DNA of 64,000 nt from Chromatiales bacterium 21-64-14 (lineage in GTDB: Bacteria; Pseudomonadota; Gammaproteobacteria; 21-64-14). The position numbers and the translations under genes are program-made. The notes beneath the pieces were generated by a model. That model had not been told where the DNA came from and did no database searches. It saw nothing but the letters and a program-made list of their open reading frames with translations. Positions 1 to 10,593 of the stretch are shown here, one piece after another; position 1 is the first letter of the stretch; each line of letters opens with the position of its first letter. The stretch covers positions 124,001 through 188,000 of the forward strand of contig NCBI01000004.1 in the NCBI GenBank assembly GCA_002255365.1, read 5' to 3'.

Positions 1-114
1 CTGCTGCGCGACATGGAGCGCACCGAGCGTGCCGGGCAGTGCAATCACGGGCGACCCACTTGGGTCGAAGTGCCGTTGGCGGAATTGGATCGATTATTCC
101 TGCGCGGCCGGTAA
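1..114 (+). CDS. mutL: DNA mismatch repair protein MutL, C-terminal end (partial)
   Basis: Only the last 37 codons are in the window, read in frame 1 to a TAA at 112. The peptide has the typical MutL C-terminal pattern [14 protein letters not shown] followed by a LDRLF..R ending, which is part of the dimerisation domain of this mismatch-repair ATPase. It sits directly upstream of miaA, the mutL-miaA-hfq order common in gammaproteobacteria. MutL links MutS, encoded at the other end of this window, to strand incision. The gene continues to the left of the window, so nothing can be said about its ATPase domain. Confidence 0.9.
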   Translation: MLRDMERTERAGQCNHGRPTWVEVPLAELDRLFLRGR

Positions 115-185
115 ACCGAGGCCGTTCTGGGCGCACCGGCCCATACCCGCGATAGTCATCGCCACCTGGTACACGAGACCCAACC

Positions 186-1145
186 TTGTCCCTACCCACC
201 GCTTTGTCCGACGCGCCCCCGGTGCTGTTTCTGATGGGGCCCACCGCCACCGGCAAGACCGCCCTGGCGGTGGAGCTGGCGCGCCGCCTGCCCTGCGACA
301 TCATCAGTGTGGATTCGGCTCAGGTGTATCGGGGAATGGACATCGGCACCGCGAAGCCCGGCCCCGATATCCTGGGGATAGTACCGCACCGGCTGATCGA
401 TATCCTGGACCCGGCTCAGGCCTACTCCGCCGGGCGCTTCTGCCTTGATGCTGCGCACGAGATCCGCGCCATCCGTCGCGCGGGCCGTATCCCGCTTCTG
501 GTTGGGGGCACCATGCTGTATTTCCACGCCCTCCAGTTCGGATTGGCGGAACTGCCCGCAGCGGACCCGGCGACCCGGGCCCGGATCGAGGGCCAGGCCC
601 GGGAGCACGGCTGGGGCGCACTCCACCGCCGGCTGGAACAGGTGGATCCACGCGCGGCGCACCGCATCCATCCTAACGACCCGCAACGGATCCAGCGCGC
701 CCTGGAGGTGCATGCGCTCACCGGCACCCCCCTTACGGAACTCCAGGCGCGCCGCGTGGTTCCAATACTGGGTCTGCCCGTGGTCAAGGTCGCGCTGGCG
801 CCTTCCGACCGCGGCGCGTTGCACCAGATCATCGATGCGCGTTTTCACGCCATGTTGCGGGGGGGGTTTACGGACGAAGTGGAACAGTTGCGCCGGCGCG
901 GTGATCTGGACTTGAATCGGCCCGCCTTGCGGGCGGTCGGCTACCGGCAGGTCTGGGAATACTTGGAAGGACGGCTTACTCACGCCGAGATGACCTGCCG
1001 CGCGGTGGTGGCCACACGCCAGCTCGCCAAGCGTCAGCTCACTTGGCTCCGGGGCCAGGACGACGCCGTAGTGGTGGACAGCCTGTCTGCGGATCGGCTG
1101 GACAAGTTGTTGAATGCGTTACGTGAGAGAAAGATTCTGGGGTAG
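186..1145 (+). CDS. miaA: tRNA dimethylallyltransferase MiaA
   Basis: This enzyme adds a dimethylallyl group to N6 of A37 in tRNAs that read UNN codons. The 319-residue protein has the P-loop GPTATGKTALAVELA near residue 18, the DSAQVYRGMDIGTAKP motif around residue 42, and a downstream GYRQ(V)W segment, all typical of MiaA. Length matches the family (about 310-320). The start is a TTG at 186; no ATG lies between it and the P-loop region, so a non-ATG start is likely. It is 71 bases after mutL and 97 bases before hfq, the standard arrangement in which hfq promoters lie at the end of miaA. Confidence 0.95.
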   Translation: MSLPTALSDAPPVLFLMGPTATGKTALAVELARRLPCDIISVDSAQVYRGMDIGTAKPGPDILGIVPHRLIDILDPAQAYSAGRFCLDAAHEIRAIRRAGRIPLLVGGTMLYFHALQFGLAELPAADPATRARIEGQAREHGWGALHRRLEQVDPRAAHRIHPNDPQRIQRALEVHALTGTPLTELQARRVVPILGLPVVKVALAPSDRGALHQIIDARFHAMLRGGFTDEVEQLRRRGDLDLNRPALRAVGYRQVWEYLEGRLTHAEMTCRAVVATRQLAKRQLTWLRGQDDAVVVDSLSADRLDKLLNALRERKILG

Positions 1146-1160
1146 TCTAACCCGCGGGTA

Positions 1161-1169
1161 TGCTACAAT
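1161..1169 (+). promoter_or_regulatory. Extended -10 promoter candidate for hfq-hflX
   Basis: TGC directly precedes TACAAT (1164-1169), which gives an extended -10 element with five of six consensus bases in the hexamer. No convincing -35 is visible at 17 bases upstream, as often with extended -10 promoters. It lies between miaA and hfq and would give a leader of about 65 bases. Assigned by eye only. Confidence 0.45.
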
Positions 1170-1242
1170 TTTATGGACGTCTCCGTGACCACGGGAGCGA
1201 CAGAAATTGACGAATGTAGAGAACGATAAAAGGAGAACCCAC

Positions 1243-1503
1243 ATGGCTAGAGGGCAGTCATTGCAAGAGCCTTTCCTCAATGCCTTGCGCAAGAGTCGAG
1301 TGCCCGTGTCCATTTATCTGGTGAATGGGATCAAGCTTCAGGGGCAGATCGAGTCTTTTGACCAATTCGTGGTCCTTTTGAAGAATAGCGTCAGCCAGAT
1401 GGTGTACAAACACGCCATCTCCACGGTGGTGCCGTCACGCAACGTGAAGTTCGCGAGCGTTGACGCTGACGACAACGCCCCGCCGGAGCCTGGCAACGCT
1501 TGA
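1243..1503 (+). CDS. hfq: RNA chaperone Hfq
   Basis: Hfq is an Sm-like hexamer that pairs small RNAs with mRNAs. The 86-residue protein starts [13 protein letters not shown], contains the Sm1 region [19 protein letters not shown] and the Sm2 core [12 protein letters not shown], the motif used in the proximal RNA site. An upstream in-frame TTG at 1207 would lengthen it, but the ATG at 1243 has a clean AGGAGA Shine-Dalgarno at 1231-1236 and matches family starts. The C-terminal tail after the Sm fold is short and acidic (about 20 residues), shorter than the E. coli tail. hflX follows after 23 bases, so the two are probably co-transcribed. Confidence 0.97.
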   Translation: MARGQSLQEPFLNALRKSRVPVSIYLVNGIKLQGQIESFDQFVVLLKNSVSQMVYKHAISTVVPSRNVKFASVDADDNAPPEPGNA

Positions 1504-1526
1504 GGTTCGAATGAACGTCAGCGGGA

Positions 1527-2852
1527 GTGGTGGGACTGTTGTTTGACCGGCCGCAGCGCGGCGAGTCCGCCGTGCTCGTGCATCTGGAGCTGCGGGCCGA
1601 GCAGGATCGCGAGCAGCTCCAGGAGTTCAAGGAATTGGCTGCCTCCGCTGGGGCGCGGACGGTGGCTGTGATCACGGCCAGCCGCAGTGCGCCGGATCCC
1701 CGCTATTTTGTGGGCAGCGGCAAGGCAGAAGAGATCCGCGGCTGCGTGCGCGATACCGGCGCGGACGTGGTGTTGTTCAATCATGCACTGAGCCCTAGTC
1801 AGGAGCGCAATCTGGAGGCCCTGCTGAAGTGCCGGGTGCTGGACCGGACCGGGCTCATCCTGGATATCTTCGCGCAGCGCGCCCATTCCTTCGAAGGCAA
1901 GCTCCAGGTGGAACTGGCCCAGCTTCAGCACTTGTCCACCCGGCTAGTGCGGGGTTGGACTCACTTGGAACGGCAGAAGGGTGGCATTGGGCTGCGCGGT
2001 CCGGGCGAGACGCAGCTGGAGACTGACCGCCGCCTGATCGGTGTCCGCATCAAGGCCCTCGGACAGCGCCTGCACAAGCTGCAGCGCCAGCGGGCCCAGG
2101 GCCGGCGGGCGCGCCTCCGTGCCGAGGTACCGACCGTTTCTTTAGTTGGCTATACCAACGCTGGTAAATCCACCTTGTTCAATCGGCTGACCGGGGCCGG
2201 TGTGTTTGCAGCGGATCAATTGTTCGCGACCCTCGACCCCACCCTCCGGCGCTTGGAACTTCCCGCGGGCGCGCCCGCGGTACTGGCGGACACCGTCGGT
2301 TTCATTCGCCACCTTCCCCATGACCTGGTGGCGGCATTCCGGTCCACGCTGGAGGAGACCCGCGACGCCACGCTGCTGCTCCACGTCATCGATGCCGGCC
2401 ACGAGGAGCGCGATTCCTGCGTGGAACAGGTCAACCGGGTGCTGGAGGAGATCGGTGCCGGTGAGTTGCCCCAGATCGAGGTCTACAACAAGATCGATCT
2501 GGGGGGGGCAGCGCCACGTTTGGAGCGTGATGCCGAAGGACGGGTGCGGCGCGTCTGGCTCTCGGCGGTAACCGGCGCCGGGCTGGACCTGTTGCGCGGG
2601 GCGATCGCCGAGCATCTCCACCGGCGTTCCTTCGAGGGTCCGCTGCGTCTGCCGTCCTACGCCGGGCGCCTGCGGGCCCGCCTCTACGCCCTCGGCGCCG
2701 TGCGCAGCGAGCGGATCGGGTCCGACGGGGCCTGGCTCCTGGAGATTCGGCTGCCGCTGCGGGAACTGGCCGCGCTGCGCGGTGAGGATGAAATCGCCGG
2801 CAAATTGCTCCCGGGACCCGAATTCCTTGCGGGCGCGGCACTTGCCTCCTAA
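1527..2852 (+). CDS. hflX: Ribosome-associated GTPase HflX
   Basis: HflX is a GTPase that binds 50S/70S ribosomes and can split stalled ribosomes under stress. The 441-residue protein has the HflX N-terminal domain (VGSGKAEEI, glycine-rich region, GPGETQLETDRR near residue 165) followed by a GTPase domain with G1 GYTNAGKST near residue 209, the switch segment DTVGFIRHLP and NKID. The GTG at 1527 is used here; a second GTG at 1530 and a TTG at 1539 are in frame and the GGGAG at 1523-1526 would suit the latter, so the first few residues are uncertain. It lies between hfq and hflK as usual. Confidence 0.95.
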   Translation: MVGLLFDRPQRGESAVLVHLELRAEQDREQLQEFKELAASAGARTVAVITASRSAPDPRYFVGSGKAEEIRGCVRDTGADVVLFNHALSPSQERNLEALLKCRVLDRTGLILDIFAQRAHSFEGKLQVELAQLQHLSTRLVRGWTHLERQKGGIGLRGPGETQLETDRRLIGVRIKALGQRLHKLQRQRAQGRRARLRAEVPTVSLVGYTNAGKSTLFNRLTGAGVFAADQLFATLDPTLRRLELPAGAPAVLADTVGFIRHLPHDLVAAFRSTLEETRDATLLLHVIDAGHEERDSCVEQVNRVLEEIGAGELPQIEVYNKIDLGGAAPRLERDAEGRVRRVWLSAVTGAGLDLLRGAIAEHLHRRSFEGPLRLPSYAGRLRARLYALGAVRSERIGSDGAWLLEIRLPLRELAALRGEDEIAGKLLPGPEFLAGAALAS

Positions 2853-2926
2853 AATGCCCCTTTCCCGTTGACCGTTCCTGACGGCATCGCCCTATCCCCG
2901 GACGCGGATTGACCTTGGAGTGACCC

Positions 2927-4135
2927 ATGGCGTGGAATGAGCCCGGCGGCGGCAAGGATCCCTGGGGCAATCGTGGCGATCATGGCCCCCCCGACCTCGA
3001 CGAAGTGATCCGCAAGCTGCAGCGGCGTCTCGGCGCCCTGTTCGGTGGCCGGCGTTCTGGCGGCGGGAGCAGTGGCGGTGGGAGTGCGTCGACGCGGCTC
3101 GGGAGTTCGTTCAGCTTTGGTTTCCTGCTGCTGGTACTGCTCGCCCTGTGGGCCCTGTCCGGGATCTATATCGTGGACCAGGCGGAGCGCGGCGTGGTGC
3201 TACGTTTCGGCAAGTATGTGACCACCACTATGCCGGGTCCCCACTGGCATATTCCCTACCCCATCGAGCAGGTCGACAAGGTCAACGTGGCGCGTATTCG
3301 CACCGCGCAGCTCGGTTCGCGGGCGGGCGAGGGGGGGAGCGACGCGGGACTGGGTGGCCAGAAGGCACTGATGCTCACCCAGGATGAGAACATCGTCGAT
3401 GTGGAGTTGGAGGTGCAGTACCGGGTCAAGGACGCACGCGACTATCTGTTCAATGTGCGCGATCCGGATGTCGTCCTGCAGCAAGTCGCCGAGAGTGCCC
3501 TGCGCGAAGCGGTGGGCAGGAGCACCATGGACTTTGTGATCACCACTGGACGCAGCCAAGTGGTGGCGAAGACCGAGACCCTGATTCAGCGCATCCTGGA
3601 CCACTACGGCACGGGGCTGGAGGTCACCAGTGTGAACATGCCCTATGCGCAGCCGCCGGACCAGGTGAAATCCGCGTTTGACGACGCGATCAAGGCGCGC
3701 GAGGACGAGCAGCGCTACAAGAACGAGGCGGAGGCCTACGCCAACGGGATCATTCCGGTGGCACGCGGCGAGGCGGCGCGACGCCGTCAGGACGCCGAGG
3801 GGTACAAGGCAAGCGTGGTGGCAGAGGCGACCGGGCGCGCCAGCCGCTTCCTGCAGATGCTGAAGGCTTACCGCAAGGCCCCGGCGGTGACCCGCGAGCG
3901 TCTCTATTTGGATACTATGCAGTCGGTGCTCGGAAATTCCACCAAGGTATTGTTGGACGTGAAGAGCGGCAACAACGTGTTTTATCTGCCCCTGGACCGG
4001 CTTCCGCGTCCTGGGGCCGCCAGCGTGACACCGCCGGCCGCTGGTTCTAGTACCGATGACAACGGATCCGCCCATAAAAAGGGGGCATCGGACGAATCAC
4101 GCGGACGCGATGTTCGTAGCCGGGAGGTGCGCTGA
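2927..4135 (+). CDS. hflK: FtsH protease modulator HflK (SPFH family)
   Basis: HflK forms with HflC a membrane-anchored periplasmic cage around the FtsH protease and modulates its activity. The 402-residue protein has a Gly/Ser-rich cytoplasmic N-terminus (about residues 1-68, including GGGSSGGGS), one transmembrane segment at about 70-88 (FSFGFLLLVLLALWALSGIY), the Band 7/SPFH domain to about residue 300 and a charged tail. The stop codon shares one base with the hflC start, indicating translational coupling. The low-complexity N-terminus is a normal HflK feature. Confidence 0.95.
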   Translation: MAWNEPGGGKDPWGNRGDHGPPDLDEVIRKLQRRLGALFGGRRSGGGSSGGGSASTRLGSSFSFGFLLLVLLALWALSGIYIVDQAERGVVLRFGKYVTTTMPGPHWHIPYPIEQVDKVNVARIRTAQLGSRAGEGGSDAGLGGQKALMLTQDENIVDVELEVQYRVKDARDYLFNVRDPDVVLQQVAESALREAVGRSTMDFVITTGRSQVVAKTETLIQRILDHYGTGLEVTSVNMPYAQPPDQVKSAFDDAIKAREDEQRYKNEAEAYANGIIPVARGEAARRRQDAEGYKASVVAEATGRASRFLQMLKAYRKAPAVTRERLYLDTMQSVLGNSTKVLLDVKSGNNVFYLPLDRLPRPGAASVTPPAAGSSTDDNGSAHKKGASDESRGRDVRSREVR

Positions 4136-5007
4136 TGGGACAGTCGAAAGCCATTGGGCTGATCCTGGTTCTGGTGCTGGTCGTGCTGGCGATGAATTCC
4201 GTATATACCGTGGACCAGCGGCAACGCGCGGTGTTGTTCCGCCTCGGGGAGATTGTGCGCACCGACCTCAAACCGGGGTTGCACTTCAAGATCCCGTTTT
4301 ACAACAAGGTGCGCAAATTCGACGCACGTTTGCTGACCCTCGATGCGCAGCCGGAGCGGCTGCTCACCAGCGAGAAAAAGAACGTCATCGTGGACTCGTT
4401 TGTCATGTGGCGGATCAGTAACCCGGCTACGTTCTACAAGGCCACTGGTGGCGATGAATTGCAGGCTGCCGCACGCCTGGATCAGATCATCAAGAACGGG
4501 TTGCGCGACGAGTTCGGCGTGCGGACCATCCAGGACGTGGTATCGGGCGAGCGTTCCCAGGTCATGAGCGCCATGACCCAGCTCGCCAACGAGAAGGCCG
4601 CCGGCTTGGGGATCACCATCGTCGACGTACGTATCAAGCGGATCAATCTGCCCAAGGAAGTCAGCCAGTCGGTGTTCCAACGCATGAAGGCCGAGCGTGA
4701 ACGGGTCGCCCGGGACTTCCGTTCCCGTGGCCAGGAGGCGGCCGAACGCATCCGTGCCGAGGCCGATCGTCAGCGCACTGTGATCCTGGCGGAGGCCAAT
4801 CGGGACGCCGACGAGACCCGCGGCGCCGGTGACGCGGCCGCCACGGCGATCTATGCCAAGGCCTACGAGCAGGATCCCGAGTTTTACGCCTTTTACCGGA
4901 GCCTGCGTACCTACCGGAAGGTGTTTGGGAACAAGGATAATTTATTGGTGCTGCAGCCCAACGGCGAGCTGTTCCGCTACTTCAACGAGGCCGGCGGCAA
5001 GCGCTGA
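4135..5007 (+). CDS. hflC: FtsH protease modulator HflC (SPFH family)
   Basis: Partner of HflK in the HflKC-FtsH complex. The 290-residue protein begins with a signal-anchor helix (residues 6-22, IGLILVLVLVVLAMNSV), then the SPFH domain with VDQRQRAVLFRLGEI and the family motif DVRIKRINLP, and a helical Glu/Arg-rich region (RDFRSRGQEAAERIRAEADR). The ATG overlaps the hflK TGA by one base and has GGGAGG upstream at 4122-4127. Length is close to the usual HflC. Confidence 0.95.
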   Translation: MGQSKAIGLILVLVLVVLAMNSVYTVDQRQRAVLFRLGEIVRTDLKPGLHFKIPFYNKVRKFDARLLTLDAQPERLLTSEKKNVIVDSFVMWRISNPATFYKATGGDELQAAARLDQIIKNGLRDEFGVRTIQDVVSGERSQVMSAMTQLANEKAAGLGITIVDVRIKRINLPKEVSQSVFQRMKAERERVARDFRSRGQEAAERIRAEADRQRTVILAEANRDADETRGAGDAAATAIYAKAYEQDPEFYAFYRSLRTYRKVFGNKDNLLVLQPNGELFRYFNEAGGKR

Positions 5008-5068
5008 CCCGCCGGTTCGCTGCGGTGTCGGGTTTGCTTTGGTGCCCGGTGGCCCTCGAGGTCCATCC

Positions 5069-5254
5069 ATGTGGCATGATCTGCTCACCGCGTTCGCGCT
5101 GATGCTGGTGATCGAAGGAATCCTGCCCTTCATCAATCCCGAAGCGCTGCGCCGGACCTTGCTGCAGGTAGCGCAGCTCGATGCCCGGGTGCTGCGGATC
5201 GGTGCTCTGGTGAGCATGGTGTCGGGTGTAGTGCTGCTGTACCTCGTGCGGTAA
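5069..5254 (+). CDS. Small membrane protein, DUF2065 (YjeT-like)
   Basis: A 61-residue protein with two hydrophobic segments: residues 7-21 around FALMLVIEGILPFI and residues 43-60 ending LVSMVSGVVLLYLVR. The MLVIEGILPFINPE and the glycine in the second helix match the DUF2065/YjeT family, which typically follows hflC in gammaproteobacteria. Function is unknown; it is an inner membrane protein. It starts 61 bases after hflC and 35 bases before hisZ and is probably part of the same transcript. Confidence 0.85.
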   Translation: MWHDLLTAFALMLVIEGILPFINPEALRRTLLQVAQLDARVLRIGALVSMVSGVVLLYLVR

Positions 5255-5289
5255 GCAACCCGTCCAATCGCGTTAACAGGCCCTAGCAC

Positions 5290-6483
5290 ATGACCGACCA
5301 GGACCGCTGGCTGTTGCCGGAAGGCATCGAGGAATTGCTCCCGCCCTGGGCCGAACGCCTGGAACGGCTGAGCCGCGCGCTGCTGGATCTGTACCGGAGC
5401 TGGGGGTACGAGCGGGTCATGCCGCCCCTGATCGAATACCTGGAGTCGCTGCTGACCGGGACCGGCAACGATCTGGATCTCCAGACCTTCAAGTTGACGG
5501 ATCAGCTCACCGGCCGGCTGATGGGCGTGCGCGCGGACATCACGCCCCAGGTGGCGCGCATCGACGCCCATCGCCTGAACCGGGATACGCCCACTCGTCT
5601 GTGCTACCTGGACCGGGTGCTGCGCACCCGGCCGGAGGAACCGGGTGGGCCGCGCAGTCCGCTCCAGGTCGGGGTGGAGCTCTACGGGCACTCCGGGATC
5701 GAGAGCGACGTGGAGGTCCTGTGCCTGATGCTGGAGACCCTGGAACTCACCGGCGTGTCCCAAGTGCATGTCGATCTTGGCCATGTGGGCATCTTCCGTG
5801 GCCTAGCCCGGGCGGCCGGGCTGGACGCGGAACAGGAGGTTGCTTTGTTCGACGCGCTCCAGCGCAAGGCGCTGCCGGAAATCCGGGAGCAGTTGGGGCG
5901 CTGCGGGATCGACGCGGAACAACGGCGCATGCTCGCGGGCCTCGCCGGTTGGAACGGCGACGAGGGGTGTCTCGCCGAGGCGGAGCAGGGCTTGCGCGGC
6001 GCCGGTACCGACGTCCTGGAGGCGCTCGGGGAACTGCGCGTCATTGCCACCGCCCTGCGCACCCGGTGGCCCAATTTGCCCATGTACTTCGATCTGGCGG
6101 AGTTGCGTGGCTATCACTACCAGACCGGGGTGGTATTCGCCGCCTTCACCCCGGGCCGCGGCCAGGAGGTGGCCCGCGGCGGGCGTTATGACGACATCGG
6201 CCGGGTGTTCGGCCGTGCGCGGGCGGCCACCGGCTTCAGCGCTGATCTGCAGCAGTTGATGTCCATGGCCCAGACTTCAGGGGAGCCGCAGGGTCCGGGC
6301 GCCATCTTCGCGCCCTGGGGCGACGCCCCGGGATTGCAGGCGCGGGTGCGGGAACTGCGCGCCGCGGGCGAGCGGGTGATCGGCGCGCTGCCGGGACAGC
6401 ACGGCGGAGCGGCGGACCTGGGTTGTGACCGGGTGCTGGTCAAGCGGGACGGCGTTTGGGTCGTGGAACTCGGCGGCGGCTGA
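5290..6483 (+). CDS. hisZ: ATP phosphoribosyltransferase regulatory subunit HisZ
   Basis: HisZ is a catalytically inactive histidyl-tRNA synthetase paralogue that joins short-form HisG to make the first enzyme of histidine synthesis and to allow histidine feedback. The 397-residue protein has WLLPEGIEELLPPWA at the N-terminus, the class II synthetase motif 2-like stretch ADITPQVARIDAHR and RGGRYDDIG near the C-terminus, as in HisZ. A HisG of the short type should be encoded elsewhere. Its place upstream of purA is common in this group. Confidence 0.93.
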   Translation: MTDQDRWLLPEGIEELLPPWAERLERLSRALLDLYRSWGYERVMPPLIEYLESLLTGTGNDLDLQTFKLTDQLTGRLMGVRADITPQVARIDAHRLNRDTPTRLCYLDRVLRTRPEEPGGPRSPLQVGVELYGHSGIESDVEVLCLMLETLELTGVSQVHVDLGHVGIFRGLARAAGLDAEQEVALFDALQRKALPEIREQLGRCGIDAEQRRMLAGLAGWNGDEGCLAEAEQGLRGAGTDVLEALGELRVIATALRTRWPNLPMYFDLAELRGYHYQTGVVFAAFTPGRGQEVARGGRYDDIGRVFGRARAATGFSADLQQLMSMAQTSGEPQGPGAIFAPWGDAPGLQARVRELRAAGERVIGALPGQHGGAADLGCDRVLVKRDGVWVVELGGG

Positions 6484-6541
6484 GCCGCTCGGAGCGCCAA
6501 TGGCGTCGGCGGGGGGTGCCCCGCGTCCGCTCTTGGCGTAG

Positions 6542-7897
<1,356 letters not shown>

Positions 7898-7953
7898 TCC
7901 GGGTGGCGGTGAGTGCGGGGACGGAGGATCGTTCAGTACTGTTGCGAGAAGGA

Positions 7954-8040
7954 TGGTGCCGAGGAGAGGACTTGAACCTCCACGGGGTTGCCCCCACTAG
8001 CACCTGAAGCTAGCGCGTCTACCAATTTCGCCACCTCGGC
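7954..8040 (-). tRNA. tRNA-Leu (anticodon CAG)
   Basis: On the minus strand the acceptor arm is GCCGAGG (8040-8034) paired with CCTCGGC (7964-7958), followed by discriminator A and an encoded CCA (7956-7954). The D-arm region GGCGAAATTGGTAGACGC, the anticodon stem CTAGC/GCTAG with loop TTCAGGT and the long variable arm TGGGGGCAACCCCG identify a class II leucine tRNA. The anticodon CAG reads CUG, expected to be the main leucine codon in this GC-rich genome. It is transcribed against purA and rnr from its own promoter. Confidence 0.96.
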
Positions 8041-8095
8041 AGGACCGGTGCCGTTCCGTGATCGGGAAACCGGGCGGCACCGCTGCGAGAGGCGG

Positions 8096-8124
8096 ACTTT
8101 ACCGGGACTGCAAATCCTTGTCAA
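8096..8124 (-). promoter_or_regulatory. Sigma-70 promoter for tRNA-Leu
   Basis: On the minus strand a perfect TTGACA (8124-8119) is separated by 17 bases from TAAAGT (8101-8096). Transcription would start near 8089, about 50 bases upstream of the mature 5' end of the tRNA. This is the best consensus promoter in the window and fits a highly expressed tRNA. Confidence 0.8.
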
Positions 8125-8131
8125 TGAACCA

Positions 8132-8148
8132 CCCCCAGATGCTGGGGG
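8132..8148. repeat. Perfect inverted repeat upstream of rnr
   Basis: CCCCCAG (8132-8138), loop ATG, CTGGGGG (8142-8148). The repeat lies just upstream of the tRNA-Leu -35 element and in the presumed leader or promoter region of rnr. There is no T-run on either side, so it is not an obvious intrinsic terminator. It may be an mRNA leader hairpin; function unknown. Confidence 0.5.
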
Positions 8149-8211
8149 CATCCCGGACCGGCCCCGATGAACGGGACCATTTAACTGATTTTCAACCATT
8201 AAGGAGCATGG

Positions 8212-10524
8212 ATGGCTAGCCGCCGCCGAAGCCAGGATCCATTCGCGGAACGCGAGGCCTACAAGTACGAGCATCCGATCCCGAGCCGCGAGTTCATCCT
8301 GAGCTACATGGCCGAACGGGCCGCGCCGCTGCGCTTGGAGGAACTCGCCGAGGGACTCGGGCTGACGGACGAGCGCGACGGAGAGGCCTTGCGCCGGCGC
8401 TTGGGTGCCATGGAGCGTGACGGTCAGGTGATCCGCAATCGCAGCAGACACTACCTGCTGGTGAATCAGGCCGACCTGGTCAGTGGACGGGTGATTGCCC
8501 ATCCCGATGGATTCGGGTTCCTGGTGCCGGACGACGGTGGCGAGGATCTCTATGTGCCGGCCCGCGACATGCGCGCCCTGTTGCACGGGGACCGCGCGGT
8601 GATGCGGGTCGTGGAGGTGGACCGCCGCGGCCGGCGGGTCGCCGCCCTGGTGGAGGTGTTGGAGCGCAACACCGAAACGGTGGTGGGTCGCTTCTTCCGC
8701 GAGTCGGGGCTCGGCTTCGTGGTGCCGGACAACAAGCGCATCCACCAGCACATCGTGGTCCCGCCGGACCATCAGGGCGACGCGATTCACGGCCAGATCG
8801 TGGTGGTGCGCATTATGGAGCAGCCGACCCTGCGTACCCAGCCCATCGGTGCGGTGGCGGAGATCCTCGGCGACCACATGGCGCCGGGGATGGAAGTGGA
8901 CATGGCCATCCACGCCCACGACATTCCTGCGGACTGGCCGTCCGAGGTGCTGGCGGAGGCGGCGCGCTTCGGTGATCAGGTGCCGGATGAGGCGCGGCAG
9001 GGACGCGAGGACCTGCGCGATCTGCCGCTGGTAACCATCGACGGAGCCGATGCGCGCGATTTTGACGATGCGGTCTACTGCGAACGGCGCGGGCGCAGCT
9101 GGCGTGTACTGGTGGCCATCGCGGACGTCTCCTGGTACGTGCGCCCCGGCAGCGCATTGGACGTGGAGGCGCGGCGGCGCGGTACCTCCGTATATTTCCC
9201 GGACCGTGTGATCCCGATGCTGCCGGAGCAACTGTCCAACGGACTGTGTTCCCTGAATCCCGACCGGGACCGGCTGTGCATGGTGTGTGAACTCCAGGTG
9301 GATACCGAGGGCAAGGTCACGCGCTCGCGGTTCTTCGAGGGGTTGATGCGCTCCCACGCGCGCCTGACCTACGAGGCGGTGGCCGCGATGTTGGTGGAGG
9401 GCGATGCGGACCTGCGCAAGCGCCACGCCGCTCTGGTGCCGCATCTGGAGGAACTCTACGCACTGTATCAGGCACTGCGTCAGGCGCGCGAAACCCGCGG
9501 TGCCATCGACTTCGAAACCACCGAGACACGCATTGAATACGGGCCGGACCGGCGCATCGAACGTATCGTGCCGGTGGTACGCAACGATGCCCACCGGCTC
9601 ATTGAGGAATGCATGATCTCCGCCAATGTGGCGGCGGCGCGCTTCCTGGAAAAACAGCGCATGGTCGCCCTGTACCGGGTGCACGAGGGGCCCAGTGCCG
9701 ACAAGCTCGAGGATCTGCGGGCGTTTTTGGCTGAACTCGGCCTGCGCCTGGGCGGCGGGGCGCGTCCCGAGGCGCACCATTTTGCGGAACTGGTGACAAA
9801 GGTGCAGGGACGTCCCGACGCGCATCTGATTCAGACGGTGCTGTTGCGCTCCCTGTCCCAGGCGGTCTACAGCCCGGAAAACGTCGGGCATTTCGGCCTT
9901 GCGCTGGATGGCTATGCCCATTTTACGTCGCCGATCCGCCGCTATCCGGACCTGCTGGTCCACCGTGCGATCCGCCATCGGCTGGCCGGCGCAGAACCGC
10001 AGGAGTTTGACTATACCCATGCCGACATGGTGGCGTTGGGGGGCCATTGTTCCACCACCGAGCGGCGCGCCGACGAGGCCACCCGCGACGCGGTCACCTG
10101 GCTGAAGTGCGAATACATGATGGACAAGGTCGGACAGGCCTTTGAAGGGACCATCACCGGGGTGACGGGGTTCGGGGTGTTCGTGGAGTTGGACGGGATC
10201 CATGTGGAGGGCCTGGTGCATATTACCGCGCTCGGCGCCGATTATTTCCACTTCGATCCGGTGCATCACCGTCTGACCGGCGAGCGCACCGCCCAGGCGT
10301 ACCGGCTCGCGGACCGGATCCACGTCAAGGTGGTACGGGTGGATCTGGACGAACGCAAGATCGACTTTGAACTCGCGCAGCCCGCGGGCGGTACCGCCGC
10401 GCCGCGCCGCGGGGCCCGGCGTGGCGGCAAAGGCGGCGCCAAGGACGGTGCGCAAGGCGCGGCCACCGGGGACCGGGAGCGCGGCGCTACCCGTCATCCA
10501 AAGCGCAAGCGGCGGCGTTCGTGA
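8212..10524 (+). CDS. rnr: Ribonuclease R
   Basis: A processive 3'-5' exoribonuclease that can unwind structured RNA, important in RNA quality control and cold or stationary phase. The 770-residue protein has an N-terminal winged-helix domain (about 20-85), cold-shock domains, the RNB catalytic domain with DGADARDFDDAVY (metal-binding aspartates, near residue 280), a C-terminal S1 domain starting near 640 (GTITGVTGFGVFVELD) and a basic Lys/Arg/Gly-rich tail. The ATG at 8212 has AAGGAG at 8201-8206. rlmB follows after 69 bases, the usual pair. Confidence 0.96.
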   Translation: MASRRRSQDPFAEREAYKYEHPIPSREFILSYMAERAAPLRLEELAEGLGLTDERDGEALRRRLGAMERDGQVIRNRSRHYLLVNQADLVSGRVIAHPDGFGFLVPDDGGEDLYVPARDMRALLHGDRAVMRVVEVDRRGRRVAALVEVLERNTETVVGRFFRESGLGFVVPDNKRIHQHIVVPPDHQGDAIHGQIVVVRIMEQPTLRTQPIGAVAEILGDHMAPGMEVDMAIHAHDIPADWPSEVLAEAARFGDQVPDEARQGREDLRDLPLVTIDGADARDFDDAVYCERRGRSWRVLVAIADVSWYVRPGSALDVEARRRGTSVYFPDRVIPMLPEQLSNGLCSLNPDRDRLCMVCELQVDTEGKVTRSRFFEGLMRSHARLTYEAVAAMLVEGDADLRKRHAALVPHLEELYALYQALRQARETRGAIDFETTETRIEYGPDRRIERIVPVVRNDAHRLIEECMISANVAAARFLEKQRMVALYRVHEGPSADKLEDLRAFLAELGLRLGGGARPEAHHFAELVTKVQGRPDAHLIQTVLLRSLSQAVYSPENVGHFGLALDGYAHFTSPIRRYPDLLVHRAIRHRLAGAEPQEFDYTHADMVALGGHCSTTERRADEATRDAVTWLKCEYMMDKVGQAFEGTITGVTGFGVFVELDGIHVEGLVHITALGADYFHFDPVHHRLTGERTAQAYRLADRIHVKVVRVDLDERKIDFELAQPAGGTAAPRRGARRGGKGGAKDGAQGAATGDRERGATRHPKRKRRRS

Positions 10525-10593
10525 TCCGGGAGCCTGTGTTCATCTCCGCGCAGGGCCGGGTCCCGGCTGCGCGTTGAGAGCGGGTTCCAAGCC

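Noticed and set aside
7933-10497. An 854-codon minus-strand frame opposite rnr and through tRNA-Leu
   Set aside because: It is the mirror of a GC-rich gene, runs through a tRNA and has no known motif; rnr is certain on the plus strand.
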